Both the position numbers and the translations under genes were made by a program. A DNA stretch of 64,000 nucleotides from M30B19 sp041741535 (GTDB lineage Bacteria > Planctomycetota > Planctomycetia > Pirellulales > Pirellulaceae): positions 1-64,000 of the forward strand of contig JBGSJV010000067.1 of the NCBI GenBank assembly GCA_041741535.1, read 5' to 3'. Shown piece by piece: positions 52,579 through 62,541 of the stretch (its first letter is position 1; every line of letters starts with the position of its first letter). The notes beneath the pieces are model-generated. The model had not been told where the DNA came from, ran no database searches, and saw only the letters and a program-made list of their open reading frames with translations.

Positions 52579-53784
52579 CTACTTGGCGGCTGTCGGCCAG
52601 CCCGGAATTTCAAGCTGCCGGAGAACTTCGGCCAAATGTTCACCGGTCAAGGCATAACTCGCGGTTCGCCCGGCTCGCGCAATATTGACACCCACCACAT
52701 CGCCCGACAAGTTGACCAAAGGTCCGCCGCACTGCTCCGGCAACAAAGGCGAATCGTGTTGCATCGCCCAGGGAAACGAACTCGCGCGTTGGCTATTGAT
52801 ACTTCCCAATAGATTCATCGCCTCGTACCGCGGTGCATCGACCGACATGTTTCGCGAGTTCCCCAAGCGAACCGTAAAATCCATGATCGAATCGCCCCGC
52901 TTCGTCTTGACCGTCAACTCGTCGCCCGCTCGGTACTTACGGATCAGGCTGACAAACTCCGGAACCTTTTTGACTTCGCGTCCTTGAACCGACATGATCA
53001 CATCCCCGTCACGCAGCCCGGCTCGGTACGCGGCGTTCTGGACTTTATAAATCGCAATCCCGTCAGGTGCCTCTTCGGGAACAACGCCAATCTGTCCCCG
53101 ATTGCGTTCGAGTAAACTGCGGGCTTCGCAGCTGCATACCCCAAGAGTCATGATTGGTTCACGCACGCCAACCGAAAGCAACAACTGACCGGGTTGCGGT
53201 TCCGCTGCGTGGAGATGGACCGGTTGGTAAGTTCCTGCTTCGAGCTTCAACAGCGCGATGTCGTTTTCCGAGTCGATCTTAACAATCGTGGCTGACACGG
53301 TTTTATCTCGTCCGAAGCGAGCTTTGATCGGCTGGTCTTGTTCCAGTTCGCTGGCTTTGGTGATCGCATAACCATCACTCGTCACAACCGTTCCCACGGA
53401 GACCCAGTAAGTTGGATTGATGACTTCAAACGTGGACGCGCGAACACCAGAAACCACTGGATGTAATTCGCGGAGGACGGACGGATTCTCTCGTTCGTAG
53501 CTGCCGATTCGGCGATCGCGGATCGCATTCAGTTCCTGTTGGCTCCGTCGTCCACGATTGTCTTGCAATCGCTGCAAAATTTCCGGCGTGTCTTGCGGGT
53601 CGTCAATCGAAGGTTCGACTGGAGCATGCGTTGGTGACGTCGAAGGTGCACTTTGGCCGGTTGTAACCGCCGGGCTCAAGCCGTCTAATGTGATGCCCAT
53701 CATGGCCACCACAACCAGCCAGAAACTTCCGATGACGTTGCGATTGGCGCATTTCGAGTAGGGTGTATTGGTTTCCGACATCAT
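52579..53784 (-). CDS. HtrA-like protein, catalytically broken, PDZ inserted
   Basis: 401 residues from ATG 53784 with AAAGGAG upstream. A signal-anchor is at about 18-35. The N-lobe (about 116-215) keeps the Asp of DSENDIALL (175), but the His position reads ITKASE instead of TNAHV, and the Ser motif reads PEQCGGP (349-355) instead of GNSGGP. A PDZ domain (about 235-305) lies between N- and C-lobe elements, not after them, so the fold is rearranged. It is probably inactive as a protease and may bind or regulate. It follows an intact HtrA-like gene 41 bases upstream. Confidence 0.75.
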   Translation of the reverse strand: MMSETNTPYSKCANRNVIGSFWLVVVAMMGITLDGLSPAVTTGQSAPSTSPTHAPVEPSIDDPQDTPEILQRLQDNRGRRSQQELNAIRDRRIGSYERENPSVLRELHPVVSGVRASTFEVINPTYWVSVGTVVTSDGYAITKASELEQDQPIKARFGRDKTVSATIVKIDSENDIALLKLEAGTYQPVHLHAAEPQPGQLLLSVGVREPIMTLGVCSCEARSLLERNRGQIGVVPEEAPDGIAIYKVQNAAYRAGLRDGDVIMSVQGREVKKVPEFVSLIRKYRAGDELTVKTKRGDSIMDFTVRLGNSRNMSVDAPRYEAMNLLGSINSQRASSFPWAMQHDSPLLPEQCGGPLVNLSGDVVGVNIARAGRTASYALTGEHLAEVLRQLEIPGWPTAAK

Positions 53785-53825
53785 GTACTGAATCTCCTTT
53801 ACGGGACCGATCGACTCCCGACATT

Positions 53826-55007
53826 CTACTTGGTTTCCAGCTGCCCCAAGATAATCTGGTATTCTATTTTTTCAGAACCACGGCGGACAACGATCTTAAC
53901 AGAATCTCCCGCCCGTTTGGTCCCAATCTGGTCGACCAAAGCTTTGGGGGACGTGATGGCGTTGCCATTGAACATTTCGACAATGTCGCCAACCTGCAAT
54001 CCGACCCGAGCGGCGGCCGAATTCGGTTTGATCACCCGCAATACAGGTTGCGAGTCCTCAGAGTCCATTTCCACACCTAAGACTGCCGAACCAACCGACG
54101 GACTGTCCGGGTTGGCCTCTTTATCCGGTTGGCTTCGCGGCGGGCGACGCGCGCCGCGCGGCGTCTCCCCTTCGTCCGAATCCGGCGGCCGAGTTCCCGG
54201 TAAATGCCCCCACGATTCGCCGCTCTTCAAACGATCCCAGTCGCGATGAAAGGTTTGAATCGAGACATGGCGGTTCTCCGCAATCGACTCACCAATCGAA
54301 GAATGGATGCCAACCACTTGTCCGTCCAAACTAAACAACGGCCCACCAGAATCGCCGCCAATAATTGGGCAATCGGACGTCACCGCCTCACGTTCCAATT
54401 GAATAACGCGACCGATTCGCACCGGAGGACGCCGACCCAAATCGTGACCACCCGAATGCCCGACGGCGACCACCCACTCGCCACGTCGCAGTCGGCTGGC
54501 ATCGCCCAACTCGACGTGCGGCCAGGGGCCTTCCTCTTGAATCTGCAACATGCCGGCGTCCTGGTTCAAATTCTTACCCAATGGTTTGGCCGTTGCGGTT
54601 CGGCCGTTTGGCAGTTGAATCGTAAACTCTGTCGCCCGCGAGATAATGACATGGCCAGCCGTGAGGACCAAGCCATCGGGACTGACGATGACGCCGCTGC
54701 CATAGCTTTCACCATCGGTAATGGCCACCACCGCGTCCGTAACGTCCGCCACGACTTGTTGCACCGCCGCTTCGCGCTTTCGCCATTCTTCCAAGGAGCC
54801 GATCGATGTCGGAGTGGAAGCCTTCGACTGGGCTTCCACCTTGGACAGGCCCAAGAATCCCGCCCCAGTCAAAATCAGCACAGACACGATCGAGATTACC
54901 CGACGCCACAGGACCCGGCCGCGCTGCGTCCGCCCATGTCCGCGCTTTCGACGGCTCTTCCGAACCGCCGAGTTGATTGAGGGAGAGTTGATAGGAGACC
55001 GCAACAT
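53826..55007 (-). CDS. HtrA/DegP-like serine protease with PDZ
   Basis: 393 residues from ATG 55007. A membrane anchor at about 34-55 (RRVISIVSVLILTGAGFLGL) follows a very basic N-terminus (KSRRKRGHGRTQRGR). The catalytic triad is intact: His119 in LTAGHV, Asp150 in NQDAGML and Ser220 in GGDSGGP. A Pro/Arg/Asp-rich linker follows, then one PDZ domain (about 300-393, SAAARVGLQVGDIVEMFNG). It should degrade or refold damaged proteins in the periplasm. Paired with the broken paralogue downstream, probably one transcript. Confidence 0.88.
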   Translation of the reverse strand: MLRSPINSPSINSAVRKSRRKRGHGRTQRGRVLWRRVISIVSVLILTGAGFLGLSKVEAQSKASTPTSIGSLEEWRKREAAVQQVVADVTDAVVAITDGESYGSGVIVSPDGLVLTAGHVIISRATEFTIQLPNGRTATAKPLGKNLNQDAGMLQIQEEGPWPHVELGDASRLRRGEWVVAVGHSGGHDLGRRPPVRIGRVIQLEREAVTSDCPIIGGDSGGPLFSLDGQVVGIHSSIGESIAENRHVSIQTFHRDWDRLKSGESWGHLPGTRPPDSDEGETPRGARRPPRSQPDKEANPDSPSVGSAVLGVEMDSEDSQPVLRVIKPNSAAARVGLQVGDIVEMFNGNAITSPKALVDQIGTKRAGDSVKIVVRRGSEKIEYQIILGQLETK

Positions 55008-55536
55008 GGGATGTCTTTCGGAAATGGCTTGGACCTCTAACCCCACGACTAACTCGGAGTTTCGCGCAATCGCCCCGCGCCTGGCTCCACCCGTCGGTCC
55101 CACGAACCATGAGGCCTGACAGGTCAAAGTTGCCACTCCTGCCCCGGATCATTCGCCCAACACCCACGGTTTTCGGCAACCAATTTGGTGGCTTCCTATT
55201 TTATCCGGCTTCGGATCGATAATCTCTCAACAATTCAAGTAGAAGTTACATAAAACTATCAAAATCGGTGGCAACCGCGCCCGGTAGACGTCCCCGCCAC
55301 CCCTGCAAACTTCAGAAAATCGCGGACTTCTTGGGTACCCGGCGACTCTACCGCCAAGAAAACGAGTGGTACCGTCCGTGTTTCGAATAGTTGGAATTTT
55401 ATTTGGATTTGCTGTCGGTCAGGAAGCCTCCCCGGGAATGAAGCCCTTGTCTGGTTGCGATTCCTGTCCCGCAACGCCGCAACCAGTCATGAACGGCCGG
55501 GATCAGGACCACCACAATAATTTCCAGGAAACTCCC
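55008..55536. other. Divergent intergenic region
   Basis: About 530 bases between HtrA and the subtilase, which should hold both promoters. It includes an open frame upstream of the subtilase ATG without coding character. No RNA gene or repeat recognised. Confidence 0.4.
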
Positions 55537-57546
55537 ATGCGAATTCAAACGCTAACCGCAACCTTGACCATGATCGTTTTCAGCTGGATGCCAAGCTCGC
55601 ACACCCCAAGTATCGCGGCACAGGAAAGTGACGTGACGGGCAATAGCTTGAAAGTCAAAGCTGACCCTAATTTCGTTCCAATCAATTCTAGCGGCCAGGA
55701 AGAAGCCTTGTTGGAAATGGGCGAGGCGTTTGCCATGCAAATCGCCCTTGAGCTGGACATTCGCATGCCCGATGCGGTGTCGGGTCGCCTGCTGAGTGAC
55801 CCACAAACGGGCCGCTCGCTCTTTGTGTTTAAAGTGGTCGATGAATATGGGGAGGTGACCGCGCTGTTGTTTGATCGCCGTGGGAATTTGTTGTCGACGG
55901 ACCCAACCTCATGGATGGATGCGATCGACGTCGAACAGTCCCCGATTCATCCCGAATTGAAGGCCGCCATGGAGACTGCCAACAAAGATGCCTCGCTGCA
56001 AGTCATGTTGTGGTGCCGAACCCCGGAGATCCTTCCGGCACGACCCCGCTTGGAGGTCCGTGACGTCAAAGCCGTCGCCGACCAGAAGCCCGCCAACGGT
56101 CGTCTTCGCTTGGTGGAGGTCCCTGCGGAACTTCCGCCCCTGTCCGCCGACCTGCAAGAGTTAGCCATGAGTGGAACCGACAGCGTCGCGCAGCGTTTGT
56201 TGGAAATGAATATCGAATTTCAGGTCACCGAAGATGCGCCGGTGATCTACGCGTCGTTGACCCCTGCCGAACTCGAATCCATCGCCACCCATCCCGAAAT
56301 CTTGGAGTGCTACTTGGAAACAAACAACGTTCCATCGATGGCCACTTCTCGACAAGTCATGCGCGCGAACACGGTCAATAGTCGAGGAATTACGGGAAAT
56401 GGCGTGCGAGTGGGAGTCATCGAAGTAGGTGGCCGAATCAACTTTGCAAATCCGTGGCTCACCGGTACTCAACGTCTCGACAATACTTGCTTCAACAATC
56501 ATGCGGCTATGGTGGCGGGCGTCATCGCGAGTCGCCACGGAACGCATCGTGGGATCGCTCCCGACGCACAACTATTCGTAGGAGGGTCGTGCGGAGGCTT
56601 CGATTCCCAATTGCAGTCCGCCATGACCGCGGCCACGACATGGGGTGTCCGAGTTATCAACAACAGTTGGAACTCTACCGATAGTTCAAGAATCCCGAAT
56701 GGAATGGCTCGCTTCGTCGATCGCTTGGTGGGCCTCAATTATCGGGTCGTCGTTCAATCAGCTGGGAATAGTGGCAACGCGGCTGGGAACGTCGCAAATC
56801 CTGCCACGTTCTACAACGGGATTTCAGTGGGAGCCCTCGACGACCGCGGTACAGTATCGACGTGGGACGACCGCATGGCCAGTTTCTCAAGCTACTTGAA
56901 CCCCTTGTCGAGCTACAGCGATCGAGTCAAACCTGAAGTCGTAGCACCTGGAACGAACATCACCAGCCTGACAAATTCATCCGACTGGTTAGGCACAGGT
57001 AGCGGCACCAGCTACGCGGCGCCAGCCGTCGCGGGAACGGCGGCATTAATCCTTCAACGATCTCCGAGTCTCCGGGACTGGCCTGAAACCATCAAGGCCA
57101 TCGTCATGGCTACTGCCCTGCAGAATATTGAAGGCGATGCCCGACTCAGCACGTACGATGGGGTCGGTAGTGTGCAAGCAGATCGAGCCGACGATGTCAC
57201 TCGTGGCATCAACGGCGGTTGGAACGGTCAGCCGTATACAGCAACCACAAACGCCAATTTTGACGTCCGACAAGTCTACTTGACCGCAGGACGACGAACC
57301 CGCGTCGTTTTGGCCTGGAATCAAGACACGAATTACAGCCAGTACTCGAGCCGCCCAGCCGTCGACTTGGATTTGCAAATCTTGCGACCTAACGGAACCA
57401 TTCATGTTGGTTCCAGCAGTTGGGACAATACCTACGAGATCGTCGACTTTACGCCAACGGTCAGCGGGTGGCACACCATTCGCGTCAAGCGTCTAAGAAC
57501 CAGCGGAGCGATCAATGGCATCGGAGTCGCGTGGTACCAACCTTGA
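55537..57546 (+). CDS. Subtilisin-like (S8) secreted protease
   Basis: 669 residues from ATG 55537, with AGGAA about 7 bases upstream and a signal peptide (TATLTMIVFSWMPSSHTPSIAA). Residues 30-270 are a pro-region. The catalytic domain has His322 in NHAAMVAG, Asn411 in QSAGNSGN and Ser492 in GTSYAAP. The usual catalytic Asp in VIDTG is Glu296 (VIEVGG), so activity might be altered. A C-terminal beta domain of about 120 residues (VVLAWNQDTNYSQ, DLDLQILRPNG) resembles a P-domain-like fold. It ends with a strong terminator. Confidence 0.85.
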   Translation: MRIQTLTATLTMIVFSWMPSSHTPSIAAQESDVTGNSLKVKADPNFVPINSSGQEEALLEMGEAFAMQIALELDIRMPDAVSGRLLSDPQTGRSLFVFKVVDEYGEVTALLFDRRGNLLSTDPTSWMDAIDVEQSPIHPELKAAMETANKDASLQVMLWCRTPEILPARPRLEVRDVKAVADQKPANGRLRLVEVPAELPPLSADLQELAMSGTDSVAQRLLEMNIEFQVTEDAPVIYASLTPAELESIATHPEILECYLETNNVPSMATSRQVMRANTVNSRGITGNGVRVGVIEVGGRINFANPWLTGTQRLDNTCFNNHAAMVAGVIASRHGTHRGIAPDAQLFVGGSCGGFDSQLQSAMTAATTWGVRVINNSWNSTDSSRIPNGMARFVDRLVGLNYRVVVQSAGNSGNAAGNVANPATFYNGISVGALDDRGTVSTWDDRMASFSSYLNPLSSYSDRVKPEVVAPGTNITSLTNSSDWLGTGSGTSYAAPAVAGTAALILQRSPSLRDWPETIKAIVMATALQNIEGDARLSTYDGVGSVQADRADDVTRGINGGWNGQPYTATTNANFDVRQVYLTAGRRTRVVLAWNQDTNYSQYSSRPAVDLDLQILRPNGTIHVGSSSWDNTYEIVDFTPTVSGWHTIRVKRLRTSGAINGIGVAWYQP

Positions 57547-57608
57547 TCGGACCGACCAGCGGGAAAGGCGAAATGCTCGCCGCGACCGAAGGCACACCAG
57601 TCCCTCGA

Positions 57609-57645
57609 CCAATCACGAGCCCATTCGGACTCGTGATTGGGTTTT
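57609..57645 (+). terminator. Intrinsic terminator of subtilase gene
   Basis: Perfect stem CCAATCACGAG (57609-57619) with CTCGTGATTGG (57630-57640), followed by GTTTT. Confidence 0.92.
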
Positions 57646-57665
57646 GCAATTCTCCAGGAAGTTAC

Positions 57666-58259
57666 TTAGCCCCATACGGAACGGATTCGCCCCAGTTTTC
57701 GCTCCACCGAACGGACCGCACAATTCAATTCCACGGCAATTTCCTCGTTGGTGAATCCCTGAAGTTTCATGATCGCGATTTTTCGTAAAACATCGTCGTC
57801 CAACTGATCCAATAACTCGTGACATTCACTGGAGAGCTCTTCGGCCAATTCGGAGCTGGAATCGACACCGGCGACATCATCGATGCCGCCTTGGTGTTGT
57901 GTCGGATCGCCAAAGATTGATTCTCCACGGACTTGCCCGCCACCTCGTTTGACAGCCATTAGGTGTCGGATTCTTTTGCCCGCTTTCCTGGAGGTGATCG
58001 TCAGGAGAATCTTCCACAAGTCGTCTCGATTTTCCAGTTCAGGGAACTGGCCTGACAGGACACCCCGGTGCAAGTCGTGCAAAGCACTGAGCGCCAAATC
58101 TTCTTCGTCGGCGTCTCGTCGCGGTACCCCACCCAATTTGCGGTCTGCATATCGCACAAGTCGCTCGTAAAAGTGTTGCCAAATTTTGGCCGTTGCGGCA
58201 GGCGAACCCTGCTTCAAAGCCTGCAACCAGACGGTGACTTCGCCATCGTTTTCCGACAT
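57666..58259 (-). CDS. ECF-type RNA polymerase sigma factor
   Basis: 197 residues from ATG 58259; GTG 58268 is an alternative. Region 2 is visible (IWQHFYERLVRYADRKL, about 22-38; DEEDLALSALHDLHRG, about 48-63; LWKILLTITSRKA, about 80-92), and region 4 has LDQLDDDVLRKIAIMKLQGFTNEEIAVELNCAVRSVERKLGRIR (about 148-191), the recognition helix-turn-helix. The pattern matches the planctomycete-enriched ECF groups. It lies 52 bases after the Ser/Thr kinase stop on the same strand, suggesting the kinase may control it. Confidence 0.9.
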   Translation of the reverse strand: MSENDGEVTVWLQALKQGSPAATAKIWQHFYERLVRYADRKLGGVPRRDADEEDLALSALHDLHRGVLSGQFPELENRDDLWKILLTITSRKAGKRIRHLMAVKRGGGQVRGESIFGDPTQHQGGIDDVAGVDSSSELAEELSSECHELLDQLDDDVLRKIAIMKLQGFTNEEIAVELNCAVRSVERKLGRIRSVWG

Positions 58260-58311
58260 ATTGAACACCTAGCCCTTCCCAGCAAACATCTTCGAAAAAG
58301 CCGCTGCAAGG

Positions 58312-61113
58312 TTATTCCTGGGAATCCCCAATCATGATCCCAGCCGCTGACAAACGTTCCCCAGCATACTTGTGCACACTGGTACACTTCCGCAATCTCG
58401 CCTGCAGGAACTCACGATAACTTGCATCCCGTTTTAAATCCGCGAACATCTTGTCGATTCTCGATTCGAAGAGCGCCCTAACCGCTTGGTTCGGCGTTTG
58501 TTCCTCGGATTCAGCAAGCTGGTCCGCCAGGAAAACGATGGATTCGAAGCCTTGCATGTCGTCCGAGGCCCAAACTTGCTCATTCACATGGTCTTCCACT
58601 CGAAGTCTCGCCAAACGCCCAACTTCCGCGTTTTCCGTGACGTACGTCGCGTTGTAATATAACCGCAGGCTATGCAGACAAATGTCATGACTCAAATCTC
58701 TCTGCAGTCCAAATTGGTCCCGGGCACCAATGTACTCGTCGCACGCGCGCTGCCGAAACTCGAAATCCTCATTCCACTGTTCCCGAGTCAAACTCGTATC
58801 CGCGAGATTGCCTAAGGAACGAGCGACACCGATTTGATAGTCCATCACCAATGGGTAAGTTTCGCGTAGGCTTTCGTATTGTTTGAGGTTCTCTTGAAAC
58901 AAACGCATGGACTCCGTCGAATCAATGCGAACGATCGATAGTCCAAGCGTGTTTCGAATTCGACAACGACACAGAACGGCATCCACCGATTCAGGATTCT
59001 GCAGTTGATCCAAGACCTGCAGAGCTTTCTCCAATACCCGTTTGTGTGAAGTTGGGAATCCTTGTTCGCCGAAAGTTCGAGACAGTTCGTCGTTAATCGG
59101 CGGACTCTTGTACAAGCCAAGCCCCAAGAAGGAAATCGCATCCGCCAATTCCACTAGTGCGTTATCGCTCGGTTCCAATTCCGTCAACGCTTGGCGACAT
59201 CGCAACTCACCCAGAGTCTCGCGCATCATCGCAAACAACTCTGGACCACGTCGATACTTCAAATAGATCGCTCGCCCGGCAATTCGATGTAACTTTGCTT
59301 GGAGCAGTAGGGAATCACGATCGGACTGAGTATATTTGGCACCGGCGCTGGCTAACTGAGATAACGATTTCTCGACAACTTCAATCGCATGGTCCAAACG
59401 TTCGGCATCCAGGTCGTTGGTACCTCTCGCGACCGCGATGCTGGTCGCGAGGTGCAAGCCATCCGAGGTCGATCCGAGGACTCCGGAAACGGACGGCAAA
59501 AGCTCTTCTGCATAGGAAAGAAAATCGTTGGCGTCATCCAAGCGACCAATCCGATTGGCGACCTCTGCAACCCGCAGCAGTTGCCGGAGATGTCGCTTTG
59601 CCCGGTGTGCATCCAACCGACTTGGATCAAGTCCCAAGTGATTTCGTCGATAACCTTCGAAAATGGCGTCGCATAAAACATGGTTTTGTGGGCTTCGCAG
59701 GATTTCAGAACTCTGCAGTAACTCGGCTTGCGAGTCCAGCGCCTCCAACAAGGCGTCAACGGTGCGATAGGCTTGTTCGCGTTCGCTTCTGGCGTCTAAC
59801 CAAAGCCAGCCCATCCAAATTGCCGTCGCGCTAATCAAGACGGTTGCAACTAACAATCGGTAGTTTCTGCGAATCGCTCGTGACCATTTGGCCGACCATC
59901 CCTCACGACTAGCTAACAGCGGATTGCCGTCCAGATATCTTTGAAATTCTAGTGCAACTTCCCCCGCGGATGCGTATCTTTGCTCCAAAGTTTGCAAACA
60001 CTTCAAACAAATATGCTGCAACCGCTCATCCAAGTGCGAGCCACGATTCAGTGGAGGCGAGGGCACGACCGTGGGGTCTCGTAACAGACGCAAAAGTTCG
60101 TGGTAGTTGGCTGCCTGGTCGTCAAATGGGGCGCGCCCGGAAAGCAGAAAGTACAAAATAGCACCCAGCCCATAGACATCAACAGATAACGCCGGTGAGG
60201 ACGATCGTCCCACCAACGCTTCAGGAGCCATGTAATCGAGCGAACCGACCGCTTCGCCCGTTCCCGTCAGCTGTGCAGCCCCCGCCACCGCCGCAACACC
60301 AAAGTCGATCAGTTTTGGTGTCGGCGTTTGGTTGGATCCATCGGTAATCAGCACATTCCGAGGTTTTAAATCCCGATGCACAACGCCCCGTTCGTTCGCG
60401 TATTCCACGGCTCGGGCCAACGACAACATCAGGTTTGCAATCAACGAACTCGTCAGTTCCTTGGCATGCAAACTTCTCCATTCTTGCAAGTTTTTTCCGT
60501 CGACCAACTCCATCGTAAAATAGGAGCCATCGTCCGCCACCGAGAATACTTCGACGATATTGGGATGCACCAGACGTCCCAATGTCTCGTGCTCCCGATG
60601 GAAGCGATCGCGAATCGTCTGTTGGTGGCGGTAACGCCGTGACAAGAATTTGATCGCGACCGGCTTTCCGCCCTGCCTGCCACGATACACATCACCCATT
60701 CCGCCCGAGCCAATCAAGTTGCCTAACTCGACATCGGGGATTTCACTTGGGTCGCTGGTGGGTCGAAGGGGCACCGAGATTGCAAAGGTGGCAACCACAG
60801 AATCGCGGTCGCTGTTCGACGCTCCCAGATTTTCCGCTTCCGTTCGCCGCCACGGTGTCGACGCCTCAAGTATTTCTCGAATGATGGTCTCATACTGCGG
60901 GAACGCAATGACCAGTTCGTCGACACGTTGCGGGAGCTGATGACTCGGGAGAAGTTCCCGGTCCAATAACAAGATTTCGCTAAGCAGTTGTCCGCGAGCT
61001 TCCGACTCCACTTGCTCCAACAACTCCGCAATGGAAGGCTGGTTTGGAGTTGAAAACGTTCGCTCGTACCGATCACAAAGATTGTCGATCAAACGAATGA
61101 GGTCGGCGTTCAT
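58312..61113 (-). CDS. Serine/threonine protein kinase, membrane-anchored
   Basis: 933 residues. The kinase domain covers about 130-400: GSGGMGDVYRG (136-146), catalytic Lys155 in VAIKFLS, HRDLKPRN (246-253), DFG (270-272) and APE (296-298), so all key residues are present. A membrane helix follows (about 418-438). The C-terminal 490 residues outside are helical with TPR-like units and Leu/Arg/Glu-rich repeats. The N-terminal 125 residues (helical) precede the kinase. Planctomycetes carry many such kinases. The downstream ECF sigma factor, 52 bases away, is a likely partner or target. Confidence 0.92.
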   Translation of the reverse strand: MNADLIRLIDNLCDRYERTFSTPNQPSIAELLEQVESEARGQLLSEILLLDRELLPSHQLPQRVDELVIAFPQYETIIREILEASTPWRRTEAENLGASNSDRDSVVATFAISVPLRPTSDPSEIPDVELGNLIGSGGMGDVYRGRQGGKPVAIKFLSRRYRHQQTIRDRFHREHETLGRLVHPNIVEVFSVADDGSYFTMELVDGKNLQEWRSLHAKELTSSLIANLMLSLARAVEYANERGVVHRDLKPRNVLITDGSNQTPTPKLIDFGVAAVAGAAQLTGTGEAVGSLDYMAPEALVGRSSSPALSVDVYGLGAILYFLLSGRAPFDDQAANYHELLRLLRDPTVVPSPPLNRGSHLDERLQHICLKCLQTLEQRYASAGEVALEFQRYLDGNPLLASREGWSAKWSRAIRRNYRLLVATVLISATAIWMGWLWLDARSEREQAYRTVDALLEALDSQAELLQSSEILRSPQNHVLCDAIFEGYRRNHLGLDPSRLDAHRAKRHLRQLLRVAEVANRIGRLDDANDFLSYAEELLPSVSGVLGSTSDGLHLATSIAVARGTNDLDAERLDHAIEVVEKSLSQLASAGAKYTQSDRDSLLLQAKLHRIAGRAIYLKYRRGPELFAMMRETLGELRCRQALTELEPSDNALVELADAISFLGLGLYKSPPINDELSRTFGEQGFPTSHKRVLEKALQVLDQLQNPESVDAVLCRCRIRNTLGLSIVRIDSTESMRLFQENLKQYESLRETYPLVMDYQIGVARSLGNLADTSLTREQWNEDFEFRQRACDEYIGARDQFGLQRDLSHDICLHSLRLYYNATYVTENAEVGRLARLRVEDHVNEQVWASDDMQGFESIVFLADQLAESEEQTPNQAVRALFESRIDKMFADLKRDASYREFLQARLRKCTSVHKYAGERLSAAGIMIGDSQE

Positions 61114-61170
61114 TTCAGGACCACTGGTACAAAATCAGGTTCCCTGAACGCGAAACGGCTCGGCGGAACG

Positions 61171-62214
61171 TTAGGCGGCCGAACGGAATTTTTTGGTTGG
61201 AACCGCCGAAGTTGGAGTCGAAGATTTGGCTCGGCTCACGTCCTCAGCGGCCGACTCGTCTCCGTCGCTAACGAGTCCTCGACTGCTGTACCCCCTGCCA
61301 TCCAAAGCCTTACCGTGCAGGTTTGGTTGACGAAGCGAATGCAGCCCCGACAGTCGCTCCCAGGCCACTCGCCATAGTTGGGGAGACAAACAACCGCGAG
61401 CCACTTCCGCCAATCCCACGCGAACCGCACGCCAATATAACGAACTGCGCGGCGTTGTGTTCGCTAACTCAAGGATGCGATTTGACGAACGGCCACACAA
61501 CCGGTAACCGGCCTCAATATCCGCCGCGACGGCTTCATTGGCCGACAGATTCCCGCTGATCCACTGGTGCGACCAACCGTTTTGCTGCACAAACAACCCC
61601 AACGAAAGCTCGACGTAGCCGCTTGGCAGACGTAATCCACCGGTCGAGCCCCACTGTTCGAGGAGCCGACGTTGCACCAAACCCGCCCAACCCGTCGGGC
61701 CAACGACCTGCAACTGCGGAGATAGATCTGCCGCCGACCATTGCTCGCCAACCAAATCTTCCAAGCAAACCGGATGAAAGCGATCCGTGAGCACGACGCT
61801 GCTAGCAAGGCACCGACTGCCGGATTCGTCTCCACCAGAACTCGAGGCCCCAGTAGCTTCGCTTCGCTCAACAATTCTCGGTGAGCCAAGACCTAGGTCA
61901 CGTTGCTGGATCGAATTCAACGCACCTTCTAAGGCTTCCTCGGTCATTTCAATTCCCGGGGACAACCAACAAATCCAGGCAGAAGTGGCCGAATCAGCCG
62001 CCAACGCCGCACGGCCCAACGGGGTGGACGCCAAACGAAAATCGACGAACACCGAGCCGATTTCGTCCAGGATCCCGTATTGATCCTGGTAGTCACCCGC
62101 GATGGCCGCCAGAACTTCCACCTGCGACCCAGCATATCGCAAGACACTGGCCAGCGTCGTTTCGAACTTGTCCACTTGATCCATCAAGGGAACGATGATT
62201 GTCAATCGAGGCAT
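61171..62214 (-). CDS. Glycosyltransferase family 2-like protein
   Basis: 347 residues. The N-terminus matches the GT-A fold start of family 2 (TIIVPLMDQVDKFETTLASVL, about 5-25), but the nucleotide-binding DDGS is absent (IAGDYQDQYG stands near that place) and DxD is not evident. The middle region has WICWLSPG, as in GT2 proteins where DADD would be expected. The C-terminus is basic and low-complexity. It may be a divergent or inactive relative. It precedes the kinase by 57 bases on the same strand. Confidence 0.5.
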   Translation of the reverse strand: MPRLTIIVPLMDQVDKFETTLASVLRYAGSQVEVLAAIAGDYQDQYGILDEIGSVFVDFRLASTPLGRAALAADSATSAWICWLSPGIEMTEEALEGALNSIQQRDLGLGSPRIVERSEATGASSSGGDESGSRCLASSVVLTDRFHPVCLEDLVGEQWSAADLSPQLQVVGPTGWAGLVQRRLLEQWGSTGGLRLPSGYVELSLGLFVQQNGWSHQWISGNLSANEAVAADIEAGYRLCGRSSNRILELANTTPRSSLYWRAVRVGLAEVARGCLSPQLWRVAWERLSGLHSLRQPNLHGKALDGRGYSSRGLVSDGDESAAEDVSRAKSSTPTSAVPTKKFRSAA

Positions 62215-62541
62215 TCAATGACCTTCGTTACCGCAGCATTCCATTGCTGCCCATGGTCCTTCGTCGACCAAACGCGGCCTGCGAAGCGACGGACCTAAAT
62301 CCCAACTCTACCCGGCGATGAAGAGTGGTGATTTTCTTTTCCCAGTCAACTTTCGGCTACTCGGGATGCCAAAGTTGATTCGAATTGGCGAATCCCGCAC
62401 GGCCGTTACGACAGGTTCCACAGCTGGCGCTTTCGCCAAAATCTACCGAGTTCCGCTTTCATCCGGACGCAAGTGCTAGCAACCACAGAATTCACGGTCG
62501 ATTCGTAACGACGTTGGCCAAAACGTGGTGTGAGTTCAATT
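62215..62541. other. Intergenic region
   Basis: About 327 bases between two minus-strand genes. No gene, RNA or repeat recognised; it should hold the promoter of the glycosyltransferase-kinase-sigma run. Confidence 0.35.

Noticed and set aside
54204..54980. Plus-strand frame opposite HtrA
   Set aside because: Antisense shadow of the intact HtrA gene, which has clear catalytic motifs in the minus frame.
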